Shown: positions 26,378-34,447, counted from the first letter of the stretch. The stretch is 40,436 bases of DNA from CAZQIC01 sp964593555 (GCA_964593555.1 CAZQIC010000028.1:1-40436), one strand, 5' to 3'. The notes: a model not told the origin generated them from the letters alone. Numbers and translations are program-made.

Positions 26378-28969
26378 TTATTTTTTCGCTTTCGCAGGTT
26401 TGGCTTTTGTTTTAGCTGCAGTTTTCTTTGCGGCTTTTTTCGCAGGTTTTTTTGCAGCCGCTTTTTTTGTAGTCTTTTTCTCCTTTGTTTCTTTCTCTTT
26501 GCCTTTTTTCCCTTTAGCTTTTTCTGATAAACCTGCTATGTCCAAACATTCCTCAAGGGTAAGTTCTTCCGGCTTTTTCTCTTTAGGAATTTTAAAGAAA
26601 TTTCTACCCGATTGTATACATGGTCCATAACGGCCATTCACAACTTTTACAGAAGTATTGCCTTCAAATTTTTTAATGACTTTTTCACTTTCCTTTTTTT
26701 GTTTTTCCTGAACAAGTTGTATCGCTTTTTCGAGTGTAATTTCAAATGGGTCCTCGTTTTTAGGCATCGAACAAAAAAGATCGTCGTATTTAATGTAAGG
26801 TCCGAAACGTCCTTTCGCGGCGCTAACAGGAAGGCCATTGTACATTCCCAATTCGCGAGGAAGTTTAGGCATTTTTAAAATTTCAACTGCACGATCGTAT
26901 TCTATTGTATAAGGATCATCTGTTTTAGGGAGAGAATAAAATAAACTATTGTGTTTTAAGTAGGGACCAAAACGTCCGATGGCAACAGTTACTTCTTCGT
27001 TCTCATACACGCCAAGCGCTCTTGGTAATTTAAAAAGATCCAAGGCTTCTTCAAGAGTAATGGTATCGAGGCGTTGATCTTTACGCATGCCAGCATACTT
27101 TGGTTTGTCTTCATCGGTTGATGCACCAATCTGTACCATAGGCCCGAATCTTCCGATCCTTGCGATAATTGGTTTTCCGCTTTTTGGATCGGTGCCTAGT
27201 GCACGTTCGCCAGAAGCACGTTCAGATGTTTCGGTAGTTACTTCAACAGTTTTATGAAAAGGTTTATAAAAATCCTTTAACATTTTTGTCCATTCCAGTT
27301 TACCTGCAGCAACTTCATCAAATTCTTCTTCAACTTTTGCTGTAAAATGGAAGTCCATAATTTGCGGAAAGTGTTCAAGTAAAAAATCATTTACCACCAT
27401 ACCAATATCTGTAGGAAACAATTTTGATTTTTCTACTCCTGTGTTTTCCGAGCGTACTTCAGTGTTTACTGCTCCGCTTTTTAATTGAATGAAATTAAAA
27501 TTTCTTGGAGATCCTGTTCTGTCTTCTTTCACTACGTATCCTCTTTTTTGTACGGTAGAAATAGTTGGCGCATAAGTAGAAGGGCGCCCTATTCCCAACT
27601 CTTCCAGTTTTTTTACAAGACTTGCTTCTGTGTATCGAGCAGGGTGATGAGTAAAACGTTCAGTGCCTGATGCCTCTTGTAAATTAAGCGCTTCACCGGT
27701 TTTTAACGGAGGAAGAATCCCCTCGGTAGTTTCGTCCTCTGTTTCGTCCTCTTTTGTTTCGAGATATACTTTTAAAAATCCTTCGAATTTTAATACTTCA
27801 CCCTGTGCAACAAAATTAAGATCAGCAGTAGAAACATTTATTGTCGCAGTTGTTTTCTCTATCTGAGCATCTGCCATTTGAGATGCAATGGTACGTTTCC
27901 AGATGAGGTCGTACAAACGAAGTGCCTGTACATCTCCACCTTCAATACTATGTTGATTAAAATATGTGGGACGAATGGCTTCGTGAGCTTCCTGCGCGTT
28001 TTTAGATTTTGATTTGTATTGACGGATGTTTAAAAAGTTTTCGCCGTAAATACGTGTGATCTCCGCACTTGCAGCATCCAAGGCTGTTTGCGAAAGATTC
28101 ACACTATCAGTACGCATATAAGTTATTTTTCCACTCTCATAAAGGCCCTGTGCAACGCGCATCGTCTGTGCAACCGAATATCCAAATTTTCTTCCGGCTT
28201 CTTGTTGTAAAGTAGAAGTTGTAAATGGTGCAGATGGAGATTTTTTTGCAGGCTTTGTTTCAATATTCGAGATGGTGAATTTTGCCGATCTGCATTTTTC
28301 CAAAAACTCAAGAGCTTCTTCTTTAGAAGGTAAACGCTTTGCGAGTTCTGCTTTTATAATTGAGCCATCTGTATTTTTAAAGATGGCAGATACTTTATAC
28401 GATGAGGTGCTTTTAAACGCTACAATTTCTCTTTCTCTATCAACAATTAATCGTACGGCAACGCTTTGCACGCGGCCCGCAGATAAAGATGGTTTTATTT
28501 TTCTCCACAAAATAGGTGAGAGTTCAAATCCAACCAGCCTGTCAAGTATCCGCCTTGCCTGCTGTGCGTTTACCAGGTTTTGATCTATGTCACGGGGATT
28601 CTCAAGTGCATTTAATATTGCGCCCTTGGTGATCTCATGATATACTATTCGTTTAGTGTTATTTTTTTTCAGGTTTAATGCTTCAGATAAATGCCATGCA
28701 ATAGCCTCTCCTTCACGGTCCTCATCGGAAGCTAACCAAACCATGTCTGCATCCTTTGCCAATTTTCTCAGGTCTGCTACTACTTTGGTTTTATCGGGGG
28801 ATATTTCGTAAGCAGGTTCAAAATTATTTTCTAAATCAACACCCATTCCTTTTTTTACAAGGTCGCGTATATGCCCGATGGATGATCTTACAATAAAATC
28901 TTTACCTAAAAAACCTTCAATGGTTTTTGCTTTCGCAGGTGACTCAACAATAAATAAATTCTTACCCAT
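26378..28969 (-). CDS. topA: DNA topoisomerase I
   Basis: Type IA topoisomerase relaxing negative supercoils. From ATG at 28969 it has 863 residues; the frame is open further upstream, but MGKNLFIVESPAKAKTIEGFLG is the normal start. The Toprim domain has SDEDREGEAIAWHL, and the active-site tyrosine lies in ITYMRTDSVNLS. The C-terminal part has no CxxC zinc fingers and instead shows four GRFGP/GRYGP repeats (GRFGPMVQIG, GRFGPYLKHN, GRFGPYIKYD, GRYGPCIQSG). It ends with about 50 residues of Lys/Ala/Pro-rich tail resembling histone H1, probably for DNA binding. It is divergent from miaB. Confidence 0.96.
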   Translation of the reverse strand: MGKNLFIVESPAKAKTIEGFLGKDFIVRSSIGHIRDLVKKGMGVDLENNFEPAYEISPDKTKVVADLRKLAKDADMVWLASDEDREGEAIAWHLSEALNLKKNNTKRIVYHEITKGAILNALENPRDIDQNLVNAQQARRILDRLVGFELSPILWRKIKPSLSAGRVQSVAVRLIVDREREIVAFKSTSSYKVSAIFKNTDGSIIKAELAKRLPSKEEALEFLEKCRSAKFTISNIETKPAKKSPSAPFTTSTLQQEAGRKFGYSVAQTMRVAQGLYESGKITYMRTDSVNLSQTALDAASAEITRIYGENFLNIRQYKSKSKNAQEAHEAIRPTYFNQHSIEGGDVQALRLYDLIWKRTIASQMADAQIEKTTATINVSTADLNFVAQGEVLKFEGFLKVYLETKEDETEDETTEGILPPLKTGEALNLQEASGTERFTHHPARYTEASLVKKLEELGIGRPSTYAPTISTVQKRGYVVKEDRTGSPRNFNFIQLKSGAVNTEVRSENTGVEKSKLFPTDIGMVVNDFLLEHFPQIMDFHFTAKVEEEFDEVAAGKLEWTKMLKDFYKPFHKTVEVTTETSERASGERALGTDPKSGKPIIARIGRFGPMVQIGASTDEDKPKYAGMRKDQRLDTITLEEALDLFKLPRALGVYENEEVTVAIGRFGPYLKHNSLFYSLPKTDDPYTIEYDRAVEILKMPKLPRELGMYNGLPVSAAKGRFGPYIKYDDLFCSMPKNEDPFEITLEKAIQLVQEKQKKESEKVIKKFEGNTSVKVVNGRYGPCIQSGRNFFKIPKEKKPEELTLEECLDIAGLSEKAKGKKGKEKETKEKKTTKKAAAKKPAKKAAKKTAAKTKAKPAKAKK

Positions 28970-29315
28970 ATTATTTTCCGTCGTTAAAATCTTTAAAAAA
29001 AGATGAAAATGCTTTGTTAAGGGTTGCAAAGAAAACAATATAGAATGGATATTTCCAAATTTGATTTTTAACTAACGGGAATTTTTGGCACAATTTTGAT
29101 AAATTAAAAAAAAGAAAAATATTTTTTAGTTGCTGCTCAATGACCTCATTAACAGCACTTTTAGATTGTCTTTATGAAAACTAACGAACGTATAATTTTA
29201 TGTGAAAAAATTATTCAGAAATTTTTTTTGAAGAGAAAGTGACATTTTGGCATTAGTCTTTAAAATATTTAACTTTGCACCCCGTTTATAATTTAGGAAT
29301 GCGGCAATTTTTAAG
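28970..29315. other. Divergent topA-miaB intergenic region
   Basis: About 346 bp, strongly AT-rich. The miaB promoter is near its right end. I found no good TAnnTTTG box for topA on the minus strand, no terminator and no RNA gene. A partial sigma-54 -24 match (TGGCAC at 29086-29091) lacks a proper -12 element. Confidence 0.6.
29246..29277 (+). promoter_or_regulatory. Bacteroidota-type promoter of miaB
   Basis: TTTG (29246-29249), 20 bp, then TAACTTTG (29270-29277), close to the TTTG-N19-TAnnTTTG consensus. Transcription would start near 29284, some 30 nt before the miaB ATG. The box and its following GCACC are the same as upstream of cysC. Confidence 0.75.
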
Positions 29316-30758
29316 ATGGAAAATAAAGTGATCATAGAAAGTAAACAAGGTGAGGCGTTGATATTGCATCCGGCGGTTAAATCGAACGGAAAAAAAATGT
29401 TCATTGAAAGCTATGGTTGCGCGATGAATTTTTCTGACAGCGAAATTGTTGCGTCTGTTTTGGTGGATAAAGGATATTCAACCACAACTGATTATAAGGA
29501 AGCCGATCTTATACTTATTAATACATGTGCAATTAGAGAGAATGCTGAGCAGCGTGTACGAAATCGTTTAAAAGAATTTAATATACTGAAGAAGAAAAGA
29601 CCATCCACAATGGTTGGCGTGATGGGCTGTATGGCGGAAAGATTAAAATCAAAATTACTTGAAGAAGAAAAAATTGTTGATATAGTTGTTGGCCCCGATG
29701 CATATCGTGATTTGCCTGGATTAATTGAAACTGTTGAGGGCGGACAAAAAGCGGTGAACGTTTTATTATCTCGTGATGAAACTTATGCGGATATAAATCC
29801 GGTGAGGTTAGATACAAATGGTGTTACGGCATTTATTAGTATTACCCGAGGTTGTGATAATATGTGTGCGTTTTGTGTGGTGCCTTTTACACGTGGAAGG
29901 GAACGTAGTCGTGATCCGGAAAGTATTATTGCGGAAGCTGCACTTTTATTTGAGCAGGGCTATAAAGAAGTTACGCTGCTTGGTCAGAATGTAGATTCAT
30001 ATAAGTTTAAAGTTCAAAGTTCAAAGGTTAAAGTTGAAGGGGTTGAGGAAGAAGTCGAGGAGTTTGTTTCATTTGCAAATTTACTGGAAAAAGTAGCACT
30101 TGTTAATCCATTACTGCGTGTGCGTTTCAGCACATCTCATCCAAAAGATATGACTGATGAGGTATTATATACGATGGCTAAATACGATAACATTTGTAAA
30201 TATGTTCACTTACCTGTGCAAAGCGGAAGCTCAAGAGTTTTGGAGTTGATGAACCGGGGATATACACGTGAGTGGTATTTAGATAGAATAGCTGCAATAA
30301 GAAGAATTATGCCCGAGTGTGGTATATCTACAGATATCATTTCCGGATTTTGCACAGAGACAGAAGAAGATCACCATGCAACACTTTCATTAATGAACGA
30401 AGTGGTTTTTGATTTCGCGTATATGTTTTCTTATAGTGAAAGACCAAAGACTTTAGCTGAAAGAAAATATAAAGATGATGTTCCGGAAGAAGTGAAGACA
30501 AGAAGGCTGCGGGAAATAATGGACCTGCAGCAAAAGAATTCAGCTGTACGCACAAAAGTTGGATTGGGTAAGGTACACAGAGTGTTAGTGGAACGTATTT
30601 CGAAAAAAAATTCAGAAGAATTAGCCGGGCGCAATTCACAAAATGGTGTTGTTGTTTTTCCTAAAGGAGATTTTAAAAAAGGGGATTATGTTGACGTGTT
30701 GGCGGAGAGTTGTACGATTGCTACGTTGATTGGTTCTGTTGTTAGAGCCAAGAGTTAA
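29316..30758 (+). CDS. miaB: tRNA-2-methylthio-N6-dimethylallyladenosine synthase MiaB
   Basis: Radical-SAM methylthiotransferase acting on i6A37 of tRNAs. Of 480 residues, the N-terminal domain has the cluster cysteines C35 (SYGCAMN), C71 (NTCAIRE) and C105 (MGCMAE); the radical-SAM motif is C180, C184, C187 (RGCDNMCAFC); a C-terminal TRAM domain follows. Two oddities come from repeats. Residues about 230-241 (KFKVQSSKVKVE) are encoded by five 7-nt units in a loop known to vary in length, and the last codons plus the TAA stop are inside another 7-nt array, so the C-terminus RAKS is repeat-derived. The sigma-54 activator starts 23 bp after the stop. Confidence 0.96.
   Translation: MENKVIIESKQGEALILHPAVKSNGKKMFIESYGCAMNFSDSEIVASVLVDKGYSTTTDYKEADLILINTCAIRENAEQRVRNRLKEFNILKKKRPSTMVGVMGCMAERLKSKLLEEEKIVDIVVGPDAYRDLPGLIETVEGGQKAVNVLLSRDETYADINPVRLDTNGVTAFISITRGCDNMCAFCVVPFTRGRERSRDPESIIAEAALLFEQGYKEVTLLGQNVDSYKFKVQSSKVKVEGVEEEVEEFVSFANLLEKVALVNPLLRVRFSTSHPKDMTDEVLYTMAKYDNICKYVHLPVQSGSSRVLELMNRGYTREWYLDRIAAIRRIMPECGISTDIISGFCTETEEDHHATLSLMNEVVFDFAYMFSYSERPKTLAERKYKDDVPEEVKTRRLREIMDLQQKNSAVRTKVGLGKVHRVLVERISKKNSEELAGRNSQNGVVVFPKGDFKKGDYVDVLAESCTIATLIGSVVRAKS
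30003..30037 (+). repeat. AAGnnnn heptamer array inside miaB
   Basis: Five consecutive 7-nt units: AAGTTTA, AAGTTCA, AAGTTCA, AAGGTTA, AAGTTGA. Because 7 is not a multiple of 3, three units make a 7-residue protein period. The array stays in frame within MiaB. Confidence 0.8.
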
Positions 30759-30777
30759 GAACCAAGATACAAGACAA
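30743..30777 (+). repeat. AAGnnnn heptamer array across the miaB stop codon
   Basis: Five 7-nt units: TAGAGCC, AAGAGTT, AAGAACC, AAGATAC, AAGACAA. They cover the last four codons and stop of miaB and run to 4 bp before the next start codon. Confidence 0.75.
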
Positions 30778-30781
30778 GGGA

Positions 30782-32023
30782 ATGAACATTCAAGATATAA
30801 AAAACAGGTTTGGAATAATAGGCAGTTCGCCATTACTCGACAGGGCATTTGATATTGCCATGCAGGTGGCTCCTACAGATCTTAGCGTTTTGATAACTGG
30901 AGAAAGCGGAACAGGTAAAGAAGTTTTTCCTCAGATAATTCATCAGCTTAGTGCGCGTAAACACGGTCCTTACATTGCGGTTAATTGCGGTGCAATACCG
31001 GAAGGCACAATTGATTCAGAATTATTCGGGCATGAGAAAGGTTCATTTACCGGAGCACATGAAGCCCGTAAAGGTTATTTTGAAGTAGCCAATAGCGGAA
31101 CAATTTTTTTAGATGAGGTAGCAGAGATGCCGTTGGCTACACAAGCGCGTTTATTGAGGGTGTTGGAGAGCGGCGAATTTATAAAAGTTGGTTCATCAAA
31201 AGTTCAAAAAACTGATGTGCGTGTGGTGGCTGCTACCAATGTAAATATTGCCGGAGCAATTGAAAAAGGAAAATTCAGGGAGGATCTTTATTACCGTTTA
31301 AATACAGTTCCAATTATTGTTCCCCCACTGCGTGAGCGCAGACAAGACATTCATTTATTGTTCAGAAAATTTGCTGCCGATTTTGCTGCGAAATACCGCA
31401 TGCCTGTAATAAAACTAGATGCACAGTCAGAGCAGTTGCTAACCAGTGCCTACTGGCAAGGGAATGTGCGCCAATTGAAAAATATTACGGAACAAATTTC
31501 CGTTATAGAAAAAACCAGGGACATAACGGCGGATACAATGGTGAAGTATTTACCAATGAAGCAAACATCATCTTTACCTATGGTGGTAAAACAGGATGGT
31601 TCAGGAGGGGGAGGAGATTTTTCGGAACGGGATTTGCTTTATAAAGTATTGTTCGACATGAAAAAAGATCTAACTGATCTTAAAAAAATTGTGGTCGATT
31701 TAATTGAGAATGACACAGGGTTAAAACAGGATTTTCACCCGGAGAATGAACAGATTATTAAAAAGCTTTACCAGGATGTTGGGGCCCCTGAAGCCAACGC
31801 AATTCAATTGGGTTATGGAGAGCAATTAATCAGTAAGGAAGAAGAAATTCATGAGCCTGAAGTGTTGGAAGAAAAATCTTTATCATTACAACAGGTAGAA
31901 GAAGATATGATTAAAACGGCGCTGAAAAAACACAGAGGGAAAAGAAAAAACGCAGCAAGAGAATTAGGAATTTCAGAGAGAACACTATACAGAAAAATAA
32001 ACGAGTATAACATAAAGGAGTAA
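30782..32023 (+). CDS. Sigma-54-dependent transcriptional activator, no receiver domain
   Basis: AAA+ bacterial enhancer-binding protein that opens sigma-54 promoters. Of 413 residues: Walker A GESGTGKE at 40-47; the sigma-54 contact loop is GSFTGA at 87-92 (the common form is GAFTGA); Walker B GTIFLDE at about 105-111; and the arginine-finger region FREDLYYRLNTVPI. A linker follows, then a Fis-type helix-turn-helix (NAARELGISERTLYRKINEY) at the C-terminus. No receiver, GAF or PAS domain precedes the AAA+ domain, so control must come through another partner or expression level. It sits in the miaB-lptE-secG run, an order I recall as conserved in the phylum. Targets cannot be read from this window. 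Confidence 0.93.
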   Translation: MNIQDIKNRFGIIGSSPLLDRAFDIAMQVAPTDLSVLITGESGTGKEVFPQIIHQLSARKHGPYIAVNCGAIPEGTIDSELFGHEKGSFTGAHEARKGYFEVANSGTIFLDEVAEMPLATQARLLRVLESGEFIKVGSSKVQKTDVRVVAATNVNIAGAIEKGKFREDLYYRLNTVPIIVPPLRERRQDIHLLFRKFAADFAAKYRMPVIKLDAQSEQLLTSAYWQGNVRQLKNITEQISVIEKTRDITADTMVKYLPMKQTSSLPMVVKQDGSGGGGDFSERDLLYKVLFDMKKDLTDLKKIVVDLIENDTGLKQDFHPENEQIIKKLYQDVGAPEANAIQLGYGEQLISKEEEIHEPEVLEEKSLSLQQVEEDMIKTALKKHRGKRKNAARELGISERTLYRKINEYNIKE

Positions 32024-32024
32024 A

Positions 32025-32597
32025 GTGAGTTTAAAGTTTAAAGTTCAAAGTTGGAAGTTGGAAGTTGGAAGTTGGAAGTCAGGAGTTGCAAGGTTTTTTG
32101 TGCTTCTCACTTCGTGCTTCGTGCTTCTAACTTTTTTCAATTCCTGCAAGGTTAATTATGGATTTAAAGGGATAACGATTCCGCCAGAAGTTAAAACGGT
32201 GAGCATACAATATTTTGCTAACCAGGCTTCATTGGCAAATCCTACTTATAGCCAATCGTTTACAGAGGCATTGCGGAATATTTTTCAGACACAAACTAAC
32301 CTGGCACTAACGGATAAAGGCGGTGATATTACTTTTGAAGGATCGGTTACAGGCTATGCAACCTCGCCTGTTTCGATACAAAGCAATGACCAGGCAGCAC
32401 AGAACAGGTTGACAATAACTGTTAGCGTGAAATATGTAAGTAAGTTTGAAGAATCAAAAAACTTTGAGACCAATTTTTCGAGATTTGCAGATTATCAAAG
32501 TACAAAGAGTCTTGCAGAAGTAGAGGCTGAACTCATTAAGCAGATCAACGATCAATTGGTTCAGGATATTTTTAACAAAGCGCTTAACAACTGGTAA
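32025..32597 (+). CDS. lptE: LptE-family outer-membrane lipoprotein with repeat-derived signal peptide
   Basis: LptE plugs the LptD barrel that inserts lipopolysaccharide in the outer membrane. The mature part (from C41: CKVNYGFKGITIPPEVKTVS, then two alpha/beta blocks) fits the Bacteroidota LptE family. A GTG start at 32025 follows AAAGGAG with 4 bp spacing, overlapping the end of the activator operon unit, and gives 190 residues. Residues 4-23 are encoded by 7-nt AAGTTnn repeats and residues 27-36 (LLTSCFVLLT) by 7-nt CTTCnnn repeats, so most of the n-region and hydrophobic core of the signal peptide is repeat. Two lipobox-like cysteines exist, C31 (LLTSC, repeat-encoded) and C41 (FFNSC); the second fits the family. 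Confidence 0.85.
   Translation: MSLKFKVQSWKLEVGSWKSGVARFFVLLTSCFVLLTFFNSCKVNYGFKGITIPPEVKTVSIQYFANQASLANPTYSQSFTEALRNIFQTQTNLALTDKGGDITFEGSVTGYATSPVSIQSNDQAAQNRLTITVSVKYVSKFEESKNFETNFSRFADYQSTKSLAEVEAELIKQINDQLVQDIFNKALNNW
32034..32089 (+). repeat. AAGnnnn heptamer array at the start of lptE
   Basis: Eight 7-nt units: AAGTTTA, AAGTTCA, four AAGTTGG, AAGTCAG, GAGTTGC. It encodes most of the N-terminal extension (text such as KFKVQSWKLEV). KFKVQS is also encoded by the array inside miaB. Confidence 0.8.
32103..32130 (+). repeat. Reverse-oriented heptamer array in the lptE signal peptide
   Basis: Four 7-nt units CTTCTCA, CTTCGTG, CTTCGTG, CTTCTAA. On the minus strand these are again units carrying AAG, so the array is in inverted orientation to the one 13 bp upstream. 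Confidence 0.75.
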
Positions 32598-33550
32598 TGA
32601 ATAAGGATCAATTCATATCACTGCTTCGCAATCCGGTAAATCTTAATTCGGATAGCGTGGCATTGCTCAATGATGTGGTGAAAGAGTTCCCTTATTTTCA
32701 AACGGCTCATTTGCTTTATACAAAAAATCTGTACGATCAAAACAGTATGCATTATTCTGGCCAATTAAAACGTGCCGCGGCATACGTATCCGATCGTAAG
32801 GTCTTGTATCAGTTGATAAATAATCCGGCTAAAGTTGTTGCGGTGCCTCAGGTTATCCATTCAACAGTAGTTGTAGAAGAGAAAGTTGCTTTCGTGGAAA
32901 CAAAACCTGTTGAAGGTTTAATTGTAAAACACAGCTCTTCTCAGCCAAAAGAATTTGTAAAAACAACTGAGGTTGTTAAGCCTGATGATATTGAAAAGAA
33001 GGATGTTGAAATTGTAGAATTAGTTTTAGAGGCGCCCAATACACCGATTGAAATTGATGTAAAAAAACTTTCTTCTTTAGACCAGGAGATACTGAGTAAA
33101 GCGATCGATTCCAGTATTAAACAGGAAGTTGATGAGCCATTTCTAGAGGATAAAAAGGAGATAAGCAAGGAGAAACCTGTTATTGAGGATGTTCCTATTT
33201 CATCGGATTCCAAATTCAGCTTCTCGGATTGGTTAAAGCTATCGGATCCTAAAACTCCAAAAGAGGATAAGAAGAAACTTAACTATACAGAAATGATAGA
33301 TAAGTTCATTGTACATGAACCAAAAATGACGCGCCCTGCCGCTTCTTTCTATTCACCGGTTGATAAAGCAAGAAAGAGTGTTGTTGATAATTTTGAGATT
33401 GTTACCGAGACTTTAGCTAAAATTTATGAAAAACAGGGGAATTACCCTAAGGCCATAAAAGTATATGAGAGTCTGCGTTTGAAATATCCGGGAAAAAGTA
33501 GTTACTTTGCAGCCCGAATTCAAGAAATAGAAAGGCTAATTAATTTATAA
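32597..33550 (+). CDS. Uncharacterised protein with C-terminal TPR-like motif
   Basis: A 317-residue protein with no signal peptide or membrane segment. The N-terminal block (MNKDQFISLLRNPVNLNSDS, then FPYFQTAHLLYTKNL) is a helical repeat-like region. The middle (about 90-210) is low-complexity and rich in Val, Lys, Glu and Ser. The C-terminus has a tetratricopeptide-like helix pair (TLAKIYEKQGNYPKAIKVYE, then SLRLKYPGKSSYFAARIQEI). The start ATG overlaps the lptE stop by one base, so the two are translationally coupled. Proteins of this layout between lptE and secG recur in Bacteroidota, but I know of no assigned function; a cytoplasmic or inner-membrane-associated scaffold is only a guess. 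Confidence 0.85.
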   Translation: MNKDQFISLLRNPVNLNSDSVALLNDVVKEFPYFQTAHLLYTKNLYDQNSMHYSGQLKRAAAYVSDRKVLYQLINNPAKVVAVPQVIHSTVVVEEKVAFVETKPVEGLIVKHSSSQPKEFVKTTEVVKPDDIEKKDVEIVELVLEAPNTPIEIDVKKLSSLDQEILSKAIDSSIKQEVDEPFLEDKKEISKEKPVIEDVPISSDSKFSFSDWLKLSDPKTPKEDKKKLNYTEMIDKFIVHEPKMTRPAASFYSPVDKARKSVVDNFEIVTETLAKIYEKQGNYPKAIKVYESLRLKYPGKSSYFAARIQEIERLINL

Positions 33551-33556
33551 TTTATC

Positions 33557-33898
33557 ATGGGTACTATAATTACGATATTGTTGATCACAGTTTGTATACT
33601 TCTTATTCTTATTGTATTGGTTCAAAATTCAAAAGGAGGCGGTTTATCATCGTCATTCGCTTCTTCTAACCAGGTAATGGGTGTTCGTAAAACTGCCGAT
33701 TTTTTGGAAAAAGCTACATGGACACTGGCAATTGCCTTATTGGTTCTTTGCCTTGCTTCAGCTTTTAATAAGCCTGCAAATACAGGAACTACTGATGCTA
33801 CTACTGAAGGCTCTGTTACAAAGAAAAAAGCTTCTACTGTGGTTCCTCCTGCCGGGGTGCCAATGCCTACAGCAGCTCCGGAAAACACTGGAAACTAA
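33557..33898 (+). CDS. secG: Preprotein translocase subunit SecG
   Basis: Small inner-membrane subunit of the SecYEG channel. Of 113 residues, two transmembrane helices (about 3-22, IITILLITVCILLILIVLVQ, and about 53-70) flank the conserved loop NSKGGGLSSSFASSNQVMGVRKTADFLEK. A Pro/Ala/Thr-rich C-terminal tail of about 35 residues extends beyond the minimal protein. It lies 6 bp after the TPR-like gene and is the last gene of the run starting at miaB, being followed by an intrinsic terminator. Confidence 0.95.
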   Translation: MGTIITILLITVCILLILIVLVQNSKGGGLSSSFASSNQVMGVRKTADFLEKATWTLAIALLVLCLASAFNKPANTGTTDATTEGSVTKKKASTVVPPAGVPMPTAAPENTGN

Positions 33899-33912
33899 AA
33901 TTTATCGGTGTC

Positions 33913-33945
33913 AGTCTGTCATCTTAGGGTGACAAAGACTTTTTT
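33913..33945 (+). terminator. Intrinsic terminator after secG
   Basis: AGTCT-GTCATC pairs with GGTGAC-(AA)-AGACT around TTAG, followed by six T. It lies 14 bp after the secG stop and separates the miaB-secG run from groES. Confidence 0.7.
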
Positions 33946-34076
33946 ATCGTCAGATTTCTCTGAAAAATTGTCTCTTTAATACTGTTTATAGTGCTTTGGC
34001 ATCAATTGTGACATAATAGGTCGTCAAGAAAAAATTAGTTTGAGTTTTTAATATTAACCTTTTAACAATAACAAAA

Positions 34077-34355
34077 ATGGCAAGCGTAAAAATTAAACCT
34101 CTAGCAGACAGAGTGATTGTTCAGGCTGCAGCAGCAGAAGAAAAAACAGCAGGTGGAATTATTATTCCTGATACAGCTAAAGAAAAGCCACAAAAAGGCA
34201 AAGTAATAGCTGTTGGTACAGGCAAAAAAGATGAGCCTTTAACAGTAAAAGTTGGTGACAGTGTTCTTTATGGTAAATATGCCGGAACCGAGATCATGGT
34301 TGAAGGAAAAGAATATTTGATCATGAGAGAATCAGATATTTTCGCAGTAGTATAA
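34077..34355 (+). CDS. groS: Co-chaperonin GroES
   Basis: Heptameric lid of the GroEL chaperonin. Of 92 residues, it has the typical start IKPLADRVIVQ, the mobile loop EEKTAGGIIIPD (about 20-32) that docks on GroEL, and the roof and C-terminal strands ending YLIMRESDIFAVV. It lies 92 bp before groEL. No CIRCE inverted repeat or clear TAnnTTTG box was found upstream, so how heat shock controls it cannot be told. Confidence 0.97.
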   Translation: MASVKIKPLADRVIVQAAAAEEKTAGGIIIPDTAKEKPQKGKVIAVGTGKKDEPLTVKVGDSVLYGKYAGTEIMVEGKEYLIMRESDIFAVV

Positions 34356-34447
34356 AATAATTGTTGAATTTAAGAATTGCAGAATTCTTGTTCACCATAA
34401 AACTAATTCAATAATTTTTTAAATCACAAATTCAAAAATTAAATAAA

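Noticed and set aside
26378..26530. Possible separate histone H1-like protein
   Set aside because: The Lys/Ala-rich segment is continuous and in frame with TopA and is its C-terminal tail.
29086..29100. Possible sigma-54 promoter (TGGCAC) upstream of miaB
   Set aside because: Only the -24 half matches; the -12 half (TTGAT) is weak and the spacing is 4 rather than 5 bp. A much better TTTG/TAACTTTG promoter lies closer to the gene.
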